A stretch of 64,000 bases of DNA from Metallyticus violacea (taxonomy: Eukaryota > Arthropoda > Insecta > Mantodea > Metallyticidae), in NCBI GenBank assembly GCA_030762175.1, contig CM060842.1:42055501-42119500 (forward strand). The letters run 5' to 3'. Each line of letters begins with the position of its first letter. Within the stretch, counting starts at the first letter, position 1. Made by a program: the position numbers and the translations under genes. Below the pieces are notes generated by a model. The model worked only from the letters and a program-made list of their open reading frames with translations. It was not told where the DNA came from and searched no databases. Shown one piece after another: positions 34,582 to 44,905 of the stretch.

Positions 34582-34994
34582 AAAAAACTAATGTTATTCT
34601 TCAGGAATGTGCTATTATTACAGCGATTAAGGGTTGTGCATAACAATGTCAGTATTCGATATAAAACACAATAAGAAATGTTGTTTCCAAGACACATATT
34701 CCATTCATTTGCTTTAGATACTGTTACAATGTTTTAATAATTAACAACGTTTGTCAGTTCTCTCTTTTTATTACAAATTTAGTGTGCTACAAAATGGGAC
34801 GACTGATAATTGAAGACAAAATAAAAACATTTATTTGGTTATGGTTTATCAGCCCGTTCTATCCTCTATGAGTATTGATATCTTACTAATACAAAACGAC
34901 TAATAACAAAGCTCATGTTTGTACAAGTACCAGGAAAATTACCAAGAAATAATGATTTGGTATGTAGTGATGATGATATCCCTTGAACGAGTAT
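34582..34994. other. No gene recognised
   Basis: AT-rich spacer between two SINE-A copies of opposite orientation. Confidence 0.5.
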
Positions 34995-35285
34995 AGTCGG
35001 TTCTGGTGGTATTGTGATTATCATACTTGACACCTAAACCCAAGATCGGGGGTTCCATCCCGGTCAGGATCGATAGATTTTTTCGGGCGTAAAAATCCTA
35101 AGTAAGGCTTCCTTCGGAAGGGAAGTGTAGCCGTGGGTCCCATATCGTAGATTTACGGCATGTAAACGAACCTCAAGCCTGAAAGAAGAGGATTCTGAGC
35201 AAAAGTGATCGGCCTTTTCATTCCCGGAATTGAATGGGTCGCAGATGACCTGGAGATGTTGAACAGCGTCCGTAAATAAACCAAA
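34995..35285 (+). mobile_element. SINE-A copy 4
   Basis: A diverged copy: the head is TCGGTTCTGGTGGTATTGTG with B box GGTTCCATCCCGG. Body blocks CTTCGGAAGGGAAG, GAACCTCAAGCCTGAAAGAA and GGAGATGTTGAACAGCGTCC are present. A short TGAACGA match on both sides (near 34984 and 35297) may be the remains of a TSD. Confidence 0.9.
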
Positions 35286-36889
35286 TCAACAAAATATGAA
35301 CGATAGTTTAAGTGTAACACAAACGTTGAAGCATACGAGATTAATTCGCAGCTTAGTATGGTGTATTTGTAAGTTGCGTTTTAGATTGAGGTTATTTAGA
35401 TGAAATGTAACCAGACACTTTATTTTTGACATAAACGAAGAGAACGTACAACTAAGAAAATCCATAAGTAAATATATCTGGTTCATAGATGAAATAAATA
35501 TTCAGCATTGATGCACAAAGGAGTATTCAGAATGATAGATGTATTGCTAGTGTTAAAATTTTGGAGATTAATACGTGAAAGGCTGCACTTTAGCGGCAAT
35601 GTAACGGTTGTTGCAGTAAATTTACTTGAAGGGAAAACTTACCTGGTATTCATTAGGCAGAAAAGAAGGCTAGGTACCTATAAGTAAATGATATAATGAT
35701 GTACTCCCGAAATTTGAAGATATTATGCCAGACAACCACATCAAGCAAGATGGAACCATGTCACAGAGCTGCAGAAGTGAAGTGAACGATGATTATTTTT
35801 AAAAATAATTTGCTTTTGTTTGCTAGGGTCACAACAAACGTTATCACATATATGCTTAAAAGCACTTTTAAAGTTTTAATAAATAACCTTGGCAATAAGA
35901 CGTTTGATAAACGTTTGTAGAAATAAAGTATTCTTGTATTCGCAGATTCACTAACTCGGTCGAATTTTTTCCACTTGTCACACAAAACAGATGCCAATTT
36001 TATCATACAAAAGTTCGAAACACAAGCAGAGAGAACACAGTAAAATAATGTGCGTGGTAACTGCAGCCGTCTCCTTCAGCATCAAGCGATTCAGCAATTG
36101 CAAAATTAATTGTAGTGGGTGTGAACGTTTAGTTCTGGTGGTGGCACGGTTTAAGAGCGATCTCGAGATAACCGTAATGGAAATTAATAGCAGCTACTGT
36201 TAACTTTGTGGAACGACAAAGACAGTACATATTCAGATAGAAGTGCGGTTTCGGTACACCGCAGTATTTTGTGCACTTTGAAACACGATATAACTCGGCA
36301 ATAATGTTACAGTCCTTCCCAAAACTATTTATTCATTTAAACTTACATGGAAATATGCTGTAGCAAGCATAATTACCACTACACATACTGAGAGATAATT
36401 GATTCAAATTTGAGGCTACAATTTGGATTGGGTACTTTAAGGGCTGTTAAAATGAAACACGGAGAAACCCATTGGACAATAAACCTTAGGAATATTATTT
36501 ATCTTATACTAAATTCTATTTTTTTAGAAAGACTAAATAGGAGAGGAAAAAATGCGAGAAAGAGAAATACTATTACCACGTCGTAGTCGTAAGTCAGTTT
36601 GTTTACAAAATGCGGTCGTTTTAGATCTTTAACCAATTGCTAAGTATCATACTCTCAAAAGCAATACTCTTACTTTACTAACTGTCAGTATATTCCGAAA
36701 AATGCTAACAGCAAGTATATAATTATTAGTTTAGCATATAGCCATCTATTGCCATGACTCGATAAATAGCCGGAATTCTCAACTTACATCTTCCACCACA
36801 TGCTCATTCACATGAAATCGCTTTTAAATAAAATAAATTAAATTAAATAAACTCATATTAATTATTAAGCAAATGGTTATGTCTTTTTC
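35286..36889. other. No gene recognised
   Basis: Open frames of 66-81 codons have no recognisable family, and there is no repeat match. Confidence 0.45.
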
Positions 36890-37085
36890 TTCTTCCCTCC
36901 AAGGGTTAGGCCTTAGTGAACTGTTCCGAGGCTAATATTGAAACTGTTCTCTATATCTTTGACGTGACCGGCCAATGTTTTTCGTGCTGTGGTCTACGTA
37001 ATATTTCTTGTCTAAAGAATCTCAAAGGACTCATTCTTTTGACCCGCTCTTTGTACTTTCGTTGGTATCTCTGTGTTTAATCTAT
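36890..37085 (-). pseudogene. Non-LTR retrotransposon ORF2 C-terminal remnant (distal part)
   Basis: The minus-strand frame YKERVKRMSPLRFFRQEILR fits the post-RT C-terminal pattern of LINE ORF2 proteins, W-x-E/GHVxRM followed by RxPRQxLxYxPxG. About 60 codons are readable. The upstream (N-terminal) partner is at 37695-37870, separated by about 600 bp of unrelated DNA, suggesting a later insertion. Confidence 0.5.
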
Positions 37086-37694
37086 TATTATACAAAGTGA
37101 CCCTTTATAAACTGTTACAGCCAACATCTTTTAAAATACCAATTAAATCAAATGTAGGCTTTTTCTAAAGCTATTAAAAGAAGGGGACTTCAAAATAAAA
37201 CCATGGCAAATTTTCTGGGGCTCTGAAGAGAGGGTAGCTTTAGAAGTTTAAATGAACGATGGTATAGATATTTATTTGGTCCTCAACTAATTAAGTAATT
37301 TTGGTTTATTTTTTTTTTTTTTTCTAAAATGAAATCTTAAGAAGTTGTGGTGTCTTGAAAAGTTGTGGCATTAATTATTCCATGCATGTTGGAATTTGCC
37401 AGAGAAAATTTACTAAAAGAGTTGCTAAAATGTTAAATGTTGATAGAGTAATTTTTACAATTTATTAAAATTATGTGATGGTTTGGCTTATTATATTTTA
37501 TCTAAAAATTAAATTTCACGACCTATCTTCTCAAGAATTAATTTTAGAAAAAAATGTTTTAAACCTTGTTGAATCTAAATATTTTAAAAGTATATAATCG
37601 TTCCATTTAATATTTTGAACTCTCCCTCTTCCTCCAGAGTTTCATAGGAGCCCATTTAAGTTTTGCCCACGGCGCTATTATAAATCTGCAATTA
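37086..37694. other. Unassigned DNA between two LINE pieces
   Basis: No coding sequence or inverted ends were recognised. A T-run lies at 37309-37323. This may be an insertion into the LINE, but I could not find its boundaries. Confidence 0.4.
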
Positions 37695-37870
37695 GTTTAG
37701 TAAAAGTCAGCATTTGGTTTTTGTTGGGTCACTTAACACTTTGTTTCGGACGCGCTGTGTAATTTTTTCCAATAAATGTCCTATGTGGATGTTTCTTAGG
37801 CGAACAGCTCTTGTCACTCGCAATACCGATCGTAAATATCTCATCTGTGCTGCCTCCAATATTATTTTTT
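37695..37870 (-). pseudogene. Non-LTR retrotransposon ORF2 C-terminal remnant (proximal part)
   Basis: One minus-strand frame reads AAQMRYLRSVLRVTRAVRLR then NIHIGHLLEKITQRV. This fits the LINE ORF2 block xEMxFLRxVxxxTxxDRxRNxxIxxxL that precedes the GHVxRM region. The order and strand agree with 36890-37085. Confidence 0.6.
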
Positions 37871-38076
37871 TTTATTTCTTATTACACATGTACATTTTAG
37901 AGCCTATTTTGCTACTGTTTTTCATTATGTTTAATTAATAAGTAAATAGCATATTATTTAGTCATTCTGCATTCTAATTTTAAGAATGACGTTTTTGCGC
38001 AAGAGAAACAAACTATAGATAACGTGGAACTGGCAGGATCAAATGAACAAGTCAGATGTCTGTCGGAGTTGTTCCC

Positions 38077-38425
38077 TGGGCACAATTCCACAAAAGTATG
38101 ATATAATACCATCACAAGTGTATTAGTACAAGTCCTTGTAAAGAACGGACTTGTAACTTTAAGTTTCACGAAAGAAAATATAACGCCTGTAAAATATCAG
38201 TAAACAGTTACTAGTGACGTCATATAAAGGAACAGCTGTTTGCTACACGTCTTCTAACTTAAATTAGATGATGTACATTCCTTAGTAATACATTCGTATT
38301 TTTAATGACAGTACATTCGTATTAAATGGGTCTTGTATTTTTTCTCAGAAATAACAATAATTTAAATACACTATTATACTTTTATCAACATTCAAGCGTA
38401 ATAATCCTCTTAGAGACGAAAAAAA
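38077..38425 (+). mobile_element. Partial copy of the 59357-60396 inverted-end element
   Basis: It follows the left part of 59357-59690 block by block: ATCACAAGTGTATTAGTACA, GTCCTTGTAAAG, CTTGTAAC, GTGACGTCATATAA, GCTGTTTGCTACACGTC and TAATAATCC. The left end TGGGCACAATTCCACAAAAG corresponds to the GGCCCTGTTTCATC end of the other copy. No right end was found. Confidence 0.7.
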
Positions 38426-38500
38426 AAGCGAAACAAAATAGAATTGTTTTCATATATAATCATATATTAAAAGTTAATTTGAAGTTAATTTGTTATTTTT

Positions 38501-38904
38501 GTTTTTAAAAGTAGTTACAATGAAATATTTATTCATCTTCTTCCCCTTGTTACTCTTTATTCCTGCTCCATTTCGTCCTCGGATATAAAAAACAGCTTAC
38601 ACATTTCCAGGAGTAGGTGTTTTCTTTTCTTCTCGGTAAAACCTTTGTTATAAATTACCGAGTCAGAGCTCAGCAGCAGTCTATAGAATAAGAAACCCTT
38701 GAAGATTTTCTCATATAGCTCCCAATATTTTTTCTTCTTCTTTTAATATTTGTTAATTCTAAAGCATCTTCTGATAGTTCTTCAATCGGAAAAATAGCTG
38801 ATTCTATACGGGATGAGTATTTTATAGAGAGTTGGTGACATGGTGGCATGGATATAAACTTACATATTAACTTGCTGTTTCATGAGTTGAACAAAGACAG
38901 CGGT
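38501..38904. other. No gene recognised
   Basis: AT-rich spacer. Confidence 0.45.
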
Positions 38905-39050
38905 CATCATTAAAAGATGTCGAAAATGTGTGACTGCAGACGGACACTAATTTGAACAACTTCTGTAACAAAGGTTAACGCGTATTACTAATATTGTGTG
39001 CATGTTGTTATTAATCAAAGTTGTGTGGGTAGAAATGAAAGGGAAACGAG
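38905..39050 (+). pseudogene. Transposase C-terminal remnant
   Basis: The frame reads IIKRCRKCVTADGH, then a stop, then FEQLL. This matches the RCxxCxxxxGxxFEHLL end of DUF4817-type transposases. It is close to the block at 7640-7660 (KRCQKCVTADEY), so both probably come from one element family. A piece downstream (TTATTAATCAAAGTTGTGTG and GGGTAGAAATG) is echoed at about 45600-45640 and may be the element's 3' end. Confidence 0.5.
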
Positions 39051-40019
39051 TCCATCGACAGAGCCGGGCTACTGGAGCTTCTTGACCCCACATGGCTTGC
39101 GATCATAAGTACAATGTCATTCTGTATGGCGTCCAAAGATACAAAGCTAAAACTCCATGTGTGCAATAACGGCTCAAAAATAAATAAATTAATAAAAAAT
39201 AAAACACATAACATTTTAAAAATTAAAAAGAATACTTCACGCAGGAGCTGCGTAAACCAACCGAATTCCTCAGAAAGGTGAATAACTTTAAAATTGAATA
39301 TTAAATCCAAATGAGATTTTATTAATTTATGAAATGGAATAAGTTGTGGCATTACTGTGTGGTATTAGTGAAACAAAATTAGAATTCTTGCTATGTATAA
39401 ATATTACAAAAGAGAAACCACATTTTTAGAATTATTATTGAGATTAAATCACAACAAATAATGTCATACTATTCATTAAATGAAATATATGACCATTGAT
39501 AGACAAAGATATACTGTGTGGGTATTTTTAAACATTTGTAAATATAACCATGTTTATAAACTGAGCTTTTGGCATCATCTTCACATGCACTAAAACAGAG
39601 AGAAATAACAGAAAGTTTTGACTTACCTTGTGCATTTAAGAAGATGTTCACATGTTTCAATAAAACAAAAACACGTTATATTCAAAAACAATTGCAATGT
39701 ACGAAGCAAATGTGCGCATCAACAATATACAATCGAAAGTTCCATCTATTTTCAGCGACTTTGAAATTTAATTTAAATATTATAGTAAAAAATGTAATGC
39801 AAACGTTTTCTGAATGTTATTGCTACAGAGCGTTCTTACATACAAATATAATTCTCACATGCATATTAGATTAATAATTCACAGTTACTATCATAATGAC
39901 AATGTTCTTGTTAAATTTAAATATAAAACACATGCATCGTTATAAATACATTTTTATATGCTGAGTTAATTTGTCCTTTTATTATGAAACAATGGAAAGA
40001 AAATAAAAATTTTAAATAA
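39051..40019. other. No gene recognised
   Basis: The region contains a 113-codon minus frame at 39011-39352 and a 101-codon plus frame at 39569-39874. Neither has a recognisable domain, and both have the composition expected from AT-rich DNA. Confidence 0.4.
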
Positions 40020-40735
40020 AATTTTTAAATTTCGGTTTTCATGTGTGCTTCTACTCCTAATGGTCCGATTTCTCTAATTTCCGAGAACAATTTCATTATT
40101 TTATTTAAATTATACATGCCGAGTTTTGTTGTGAAAAAAATTAATTTTGCTGTTAGAGCGATTTTTAAATTTTGGATTTCATGTATAACACCTCCTAATT
40201 ACTCGAATTTCCTCATTTTCAGAAACAAAATTTCTTTATTTTATTTAATATTATATAGGGAGTTCCATCGCGAAAAAATAACTATTAATGCCCCTAGAGC
40301 GGTTTTTGAATTTTGGGTTTCAGGTAAACCCCACCCCCTTCTAATAATCTAATTTCACTAATTTTCAGAAATTATTATTCTTTTTTTATTTCAAAGGCAT
40401 ATACCGAGTTTCTTTCTAAAAAATAATAAATTGCGGCTGCTAGAGTAATTTTTAAATTTCGCTTTAACCCTTATTTTAAATTTCGGTTTTCAGGTATACC
40501 CTCATTCCTAATCACCCATTTTTTCCAATTTTTTATTAACTTGTTTAATGGCTTATACCGAAGTTTCGTTGAGAAAAAACAAGAATTGCGTGCGCTAGAG
40601 CAATTTTTCAATTTTCTTTAAAAGTTTCCCTTAGGCTAACCCCACTCCCGACTCGCGAATGATTTGTTAATTGATGGTTATATGCCGAGTTTCGTTGAGA
40701 AAAAACTAAAATTGCGGCCGCTAGAGCGTTAACAA
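40020..40735. repeat. Diverged tandem array, about 5 units of about 145 bp
   Basis: Each unit starts with TTTTTAAATTTCGGTTTTCA or a variant, then a C-rich CCTCATTCCTAAT-like piece and TTTCACTAATTTTCAG. It then has a (T/A)TACCGAGTTTCGTTGAGAA-like block and ends with AATTGCGGCCGCTAGAGCG or a variant. Unit ends fall at about 40160, 40301, 40447, 40602 and 40728, so spacing is 141, 146, 155 and 126 bp. Units are well diverged from each other, while the final GCTAGAGCG block is best kept. Open frames run across units but are not conserved. Confidence 0.9.
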
Positions 40736-40969
40736 ACACAAATAAATATATATTTTTTTCATTGTATTTTCGGTGTCTAGTAGACAGAATCGAAGGAAAT
40801 TTGAAGAAGATTTTCAAAAATCTTTTCATAGGTACAACTGAAACAGCTTTCGGAATTCGCTAATAGGCTACTGGCTACTATTTAAGAAGTTCGCACACAA
40901 GTAGCTATTCGGCCTTTTGGCAATTTGAAATCTAACAGACCCAGCCAGCCTGCTGCTCAAAATGTTTCC

Positions 40970-40970
<1 letters not shown>

Positions 40971-41026
<56 letters not shown>
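40971..41026. repeat. (TAA)n microsatellite
   Basis: About 18 perfect TAA units, roughly 240 bp after the tandem array. Confidence 0.97.
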
Positions 41027-41029
<3 letters not shown>

Positions 41030-42189
41030 TTATTCTACGAATAACTAGCAACTCTTAAGAATACTCTTCAAATGATTTGGTTTAGATGAACTTGTCAGCG
41101 CAGCTAAAAGTGACGCCACTTCATCCCACAATCTCAAAAACATTGGAAGCTCTGATATGAACTAACAAGTAAACGTGACGTCTGACGACTCAGAAGGAAT
41201 TGTCCATCCTGACTGCAGGGTAGCTGTCAGAAACAGCAGCGTCGAGGAGCTGACCACAATACTGAAAAGACCATCGCGTCATCTCGACATGCTGATGGCA
41301 AGACAATGGTCGATACAGACGGCATGCCTTGAGCGGAACATGGAACTTCGATTTGCATGGAAATTAAAAATGTCTCCTTCCCTCGCTTCTGTCCTTCCAC
41401 CCTTTTTTTTTTTTTTTCCTTATGGAATGGGAGAAAAACTGTATTGCCTTTCTTAGCTTCCATTTTATAATTTGCAAAGTTTCATTGCCGATATAGGTCG
41501 TAGGATTGTTATTATTGATGGATTTGCTAAATAAAAAAGAGTTGTTTTCTTATTACTCATCATTTTTATTTTTAGTCCGTTTAAATTTATTTTGTCATTT
41601 GTTTCCTCTTTTCGTTAGTATCTAATTTATTTTATGAGATTACGTGTATAATTCTTTACTCCCCCTGCTGCTCAGCTACGGAGTTAATCCATTAGCAGAA
41701 ACAAAAGTCGGTTTTTCAAAGGACTCTTCGTCGTATAATAGAAAATAGTTGCGTGAAAATGTTATCATTGCACAATATATAGCATCTCTGCTTCCAATTT
41801 TATAAGCACTGCCCTTATTCTCGCTGTTTTTGTTTTCTCGGTGCCTAATATTGATAAAATGTCTTCCATTCTTTTTCACTCTTTTGTTTGCATACCAAGT
41901 GCTAGAATTTCTGGCCTTCTAACAAGCACTTTCTTTTATTTTCAAAATATAGCCATTCTAAAATGTCGTCTTGCTTTTGTGTATATTTATAGTTCTTTAC
42001 TCCCTCTAACAGCATTCATATTATGGTTAACTGAATGTTTACACAACACTGCATAAAATGCACTGACACCAGAAATATTGAGAGCGGGAGTAAACAAATA
42101 CACCCCATAACTACATATATCATAGCAGCTTTAATCGCATGAATGAACTTACTTCATCGCCGGGTAACTACGAAAGTCATGCACATACA
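41027..42189. other. No gene recognised
   Basis: A 93-codon frame at 41175-41456, starting MTSDDSEGIVHPDC, has GC-richer, codon-like composition over its first 65 codons. I recognise no family, and it runs into a poly-T tract encoding F residues. It could be a retroposon piece. The rest is AT-rich. Confidence 0.35.
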
Positions 42190-42590
42190 AGGAGACCAAA
42201 ACTGTACGCTGAAAAGTTCTACTCTTCATTGACTTCAAGGAGAGGGATACCGCAGTAAATGGGGAGTACTATGCTGGCCTACTGCACAGACTACGTGCTT
42301 CCATTAAAGAGAAAAGGCGAGGAAAACTGAGTGGTGTTGTGCGCCTTCTTCATGACAACGCGCCTGTGCACACAACTCTTGCTGCAAAGCAAGCTGTGAA
42401 GAAATGTGGCTTCAAAGAGATGGACCATCCACTCTAAAGCTCAGATCCTAGCTTCTAGTGACTATTTCCTCTTCTCATAACTCAATAAGGACCTTCGAGA
42501 AAGGAAATTTAAGTGTGAAGAAGAAGCGCATGATGCTCTTTATGCTCATTTTACAGATAACAGCAATAAAGGGTAACTATATTGAAAAGT
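42190..42590 (+). pseudogene. Mariner transposase remnant (C-terminal half)
   Basis: Readable blocks in order are VLLFIDFKERDTAVNGEYYA, LLHRLRASIKEKRRGKLSGV, LLHDNAPVHTTLAAKQAV, FKEMDHPL and DYFLFS, then LNKDLRERKFKCEEEA. They follow the mariner order: xxDxxxxGTTINGxYYxxLLxxLxxxIKxKRRGKL, LxxDNAPVH (second catalytic Asp), HPPYSPDLAPSDFxLF and FLxGxxF. The YSPDL stretch is broken by stops and a deletion. The first catalytic Asp region upstream is missing. Confidence 0.85.
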
Positions 42591-42839
42591 GAAATATAGT
42601 TTTTATCTTTATCATACCTAGAAAAGGATGAGGCGAAACTTATAGATCTACCCCCGAACTTACATCGTACGTTTTCTATGAGTAATTTTGTATACAAATA
42701 CATAAATATATAAAACTCTTTCTCTTGAGCCCACCTTCCATTTGTTCACTCCCTTTCCATTCCCCCCTCTTCACTATAGCCATTAACCTTCTTTGTCGGG
42801 TCTTCTCTAGTAATATTCCCAAATTGCGTATCTTGCATG

Positions 42840-43140
42840 TACCTAGCAAGATTGTGAAAGTTTCGTGCAGGCAGGGAGACAATGTTCAGGACGACCCCAA
42901 ACTGACAACCACACAATTCAGCTCCTTGCTTTCCTGTGGCCGTTGGATTAGCGTGGATTAGCCCTCATGTGTCAAATGAACTGGGAGATACTCCACCATA
43001 CTCACCCGATATGAGCCAGTGTGACTGCGATCTCATAATGAAAGAACCATTATCAATGCGGTCACTTCAGGACATTAACAGAAATGGCGCGCTGATGCAG
43101 TGCAGAAGGTGATAGACATGTCAGGACATTACATTTAAGG
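42840..43140 (+). pseudogene. Second mariner remnant with large internal deletion
   Basis: RQGDNVQDDPKLTTTQ resembles the mariner N-terminal GRxSVQDDPRxGRP region. Within about 100 bp it is followed by WEILHHT and a YSPDM-S-CDCDLIMKEPL block, matching the C-terminal WExLxHPPYSPDLSPCDxDLxxxxKEPLRG. The whole catalytic middle (about 200 residues) is gone. It is distinct from the remnant 250 bp upstream. Confidence 0.7.
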
Positions 43141-44204
43141 AATATACTTCACTTTCCTCTGATAATAAAACTCTCTATGCATTACGGCGTTGTTGCCATT
43201 ACTTTTTATCCAACCTACGTTTTTGATTTGAAGATTTACAAGCTGCGATAATTGTTTCCCATAGGTACAATCCAGCAATTGTACAGTGCCATTTACCGTG
43301 CCGATGCTCTTCCAGGAGCATTAAACACACATTATTTGAATCTGGGAACTTGTATGAATCACCTCTCTAAGTCATTTACCCCGAAAAGTTGTCCATAGTC
43401 TTCATATTTGAAGTGTTTTCTTGTAAAATCATTAGAAAAGGAACCTTTTAACTATTTTTAAAAATGGAATCTAAAAATGTGAGACCTATTGATTAACAAA
43501 AGTTTGTAACAAGGGAGCGTAGGAAGGTATCCTGATGAAATATGCAGCACAATAAAGGACTTACATAGTTTTTTTCCGGTCTTTTGATGGAGGTATAAAG
43601 GTTCTTTCAATGTAATCGAAATAAGTCTTTATTATAGCACCCCTCATATCGAACCCTTTCATCTCATAAATAAAAGAGAGTGCCTCATAAAAGACAAAGT
43701 GGTGATAACTGATAGTTCCATTGTGAGAGCAGTCAGTTCTGCTTGTCAGACTTTTTTTTCCGCTCTCTTTAATCTTGTTTTGTTACACATTTTACTAGGC
43801 ATTAGTTGTTTCTTTGAAGAAATATTGCGTCATATCTACTAGGTAATAAAGGAAGAATGAAGGCAGAATAAAATAAACGCTCTTTCTTTTGAATCCGCTA
43901 GATCCATTATTTGTAAATCAGGGCCGCGATCCCTTAGAAAGCTTCAATGGAGCAAAAAGAATGCATTGAAAGAGTGTACTCTGAAACGTTTCTTTCCTAC
44001 TTTTGTTAACTTTGTATGTATTTTCTGAAGAAAAAAAAAACTTCAGAACCTGTACCGAAGTGAAATAATTACATCTTTGTTTAAGAAACTTTTTATCAAT
44101 ATATCGGTAAGTCGTTTTTAGAGATAGAGAGGGAAATAAAATACTTTTATAAAAAAAACATTGTATTGCCTTTAGTGTTTTTGTAAAAACTGAAAAAAAT
44201 TATT
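43141..44204. other. No gene recognised
   Basis: No supported features. Confidence 0.45.
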
Positions 44205-44620
44205 TATTTCGTTTATTTACGGAGGCTGTTTAATATCTTAGGCCAAATTTGTCCCGTTCAATTCAATGCATGAAACAGCCGATAAATGTTGCTCAGATGT
44301 CTCTCCTTTGATGCTTGAGGGTCTTTTTCGTGCCGTAAATGTACCACATGGGACCCACGGCTTTACTTCCCTTCCGAAGAAAGCCTTACTTATATATGTA
44401 TGTATGTTTGTCTGTAGTATGTATATATTTGTATATATATATATAAAGTTATTCATAGCAATAAATGTTACTTTTTATGTGTGTATCGTATGTTTGGATT
44501 GTTAAAGGAGCGGCATTACCATGTACGGCCGTAAGGTCCATGCGACAATAATACTTAACAATTGTGTGCTTTAAAACTGTTAAAATAAAGTTACTACTAT
44601 TACTACTACTACTGCTGCTG

Positions 44621-44661
<41 letters not shown>

Positions 44662-44684
44662 GTTGTTACTACTACTAGTACTAT

Positions 44685-44727
<43 letters not shown>

Positions 44728-44734
44728 GCTGCTG

Positions 44735-44791
<57 letters not shown>

Positions 44792-44905
44792 CTACTAATA
44801 CTTTTACTTTCTATTTTTATGGCCGAAAAAATTCATCGACCCTGATGAACCCGCGATCTTGGGTCTACGAGGCAAGTATGGCTACCACTAGATCACCAAG
44901 ATAGA
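44205..44905 (-). mobile_element. SINE-A copy 5, split by a 405-bp insertion
   Basis: The 3' part at 44205-44395 (tail TAAATAAACG through GAAGGGAAGTAAAGCCGTGG on the minus strand) and the 5' tRNA-like part at about 44815-44905 (CCCAAGATCGCGGGTTCA and on) are collinear pieces of one SINE-A. Between them is about 420 bp, half of it an ACT microsatellite. The A-box end is eroded (GATCTAGTGGTAGCCATAC). Confidence 0.85.
44396..44814. repeat. Insert within SINE-A: AT tract, unique 130 bp and (ACT)n
   Basis: It starts with a TATG/TATA-rich tract (44390-44445), then a GC-richer piece with ACCATGTACGGCCGTAAGGT, then AAAATAAAG followed immediately by (ACT)n from 44591 to 44790. The order body, AATAAA-like signal and microsatellite tail recalls retroposons that end in a simple repeat. 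The poly-Leu open frame through it is an artefact. Confidence 0.75.

Noticed and set aside
39011..39352. 113-codon minus-strand frame
   Set aside because: F/L/I-rich random-type composition without a recognisable family. It partly overlaps a transposase remnant on the other strand.
41175..41456. Possible host exon with coding-like composition
   Set aside because: No family was recognised, there are no convincing splice sites, and the frame ends in a poly-T tract. It is left as unassigned.
44564..44845. 93-codon poly-leucine open frame
   Set aside because: It is the translation of the ACT/TAC microsatellite and has no other content.
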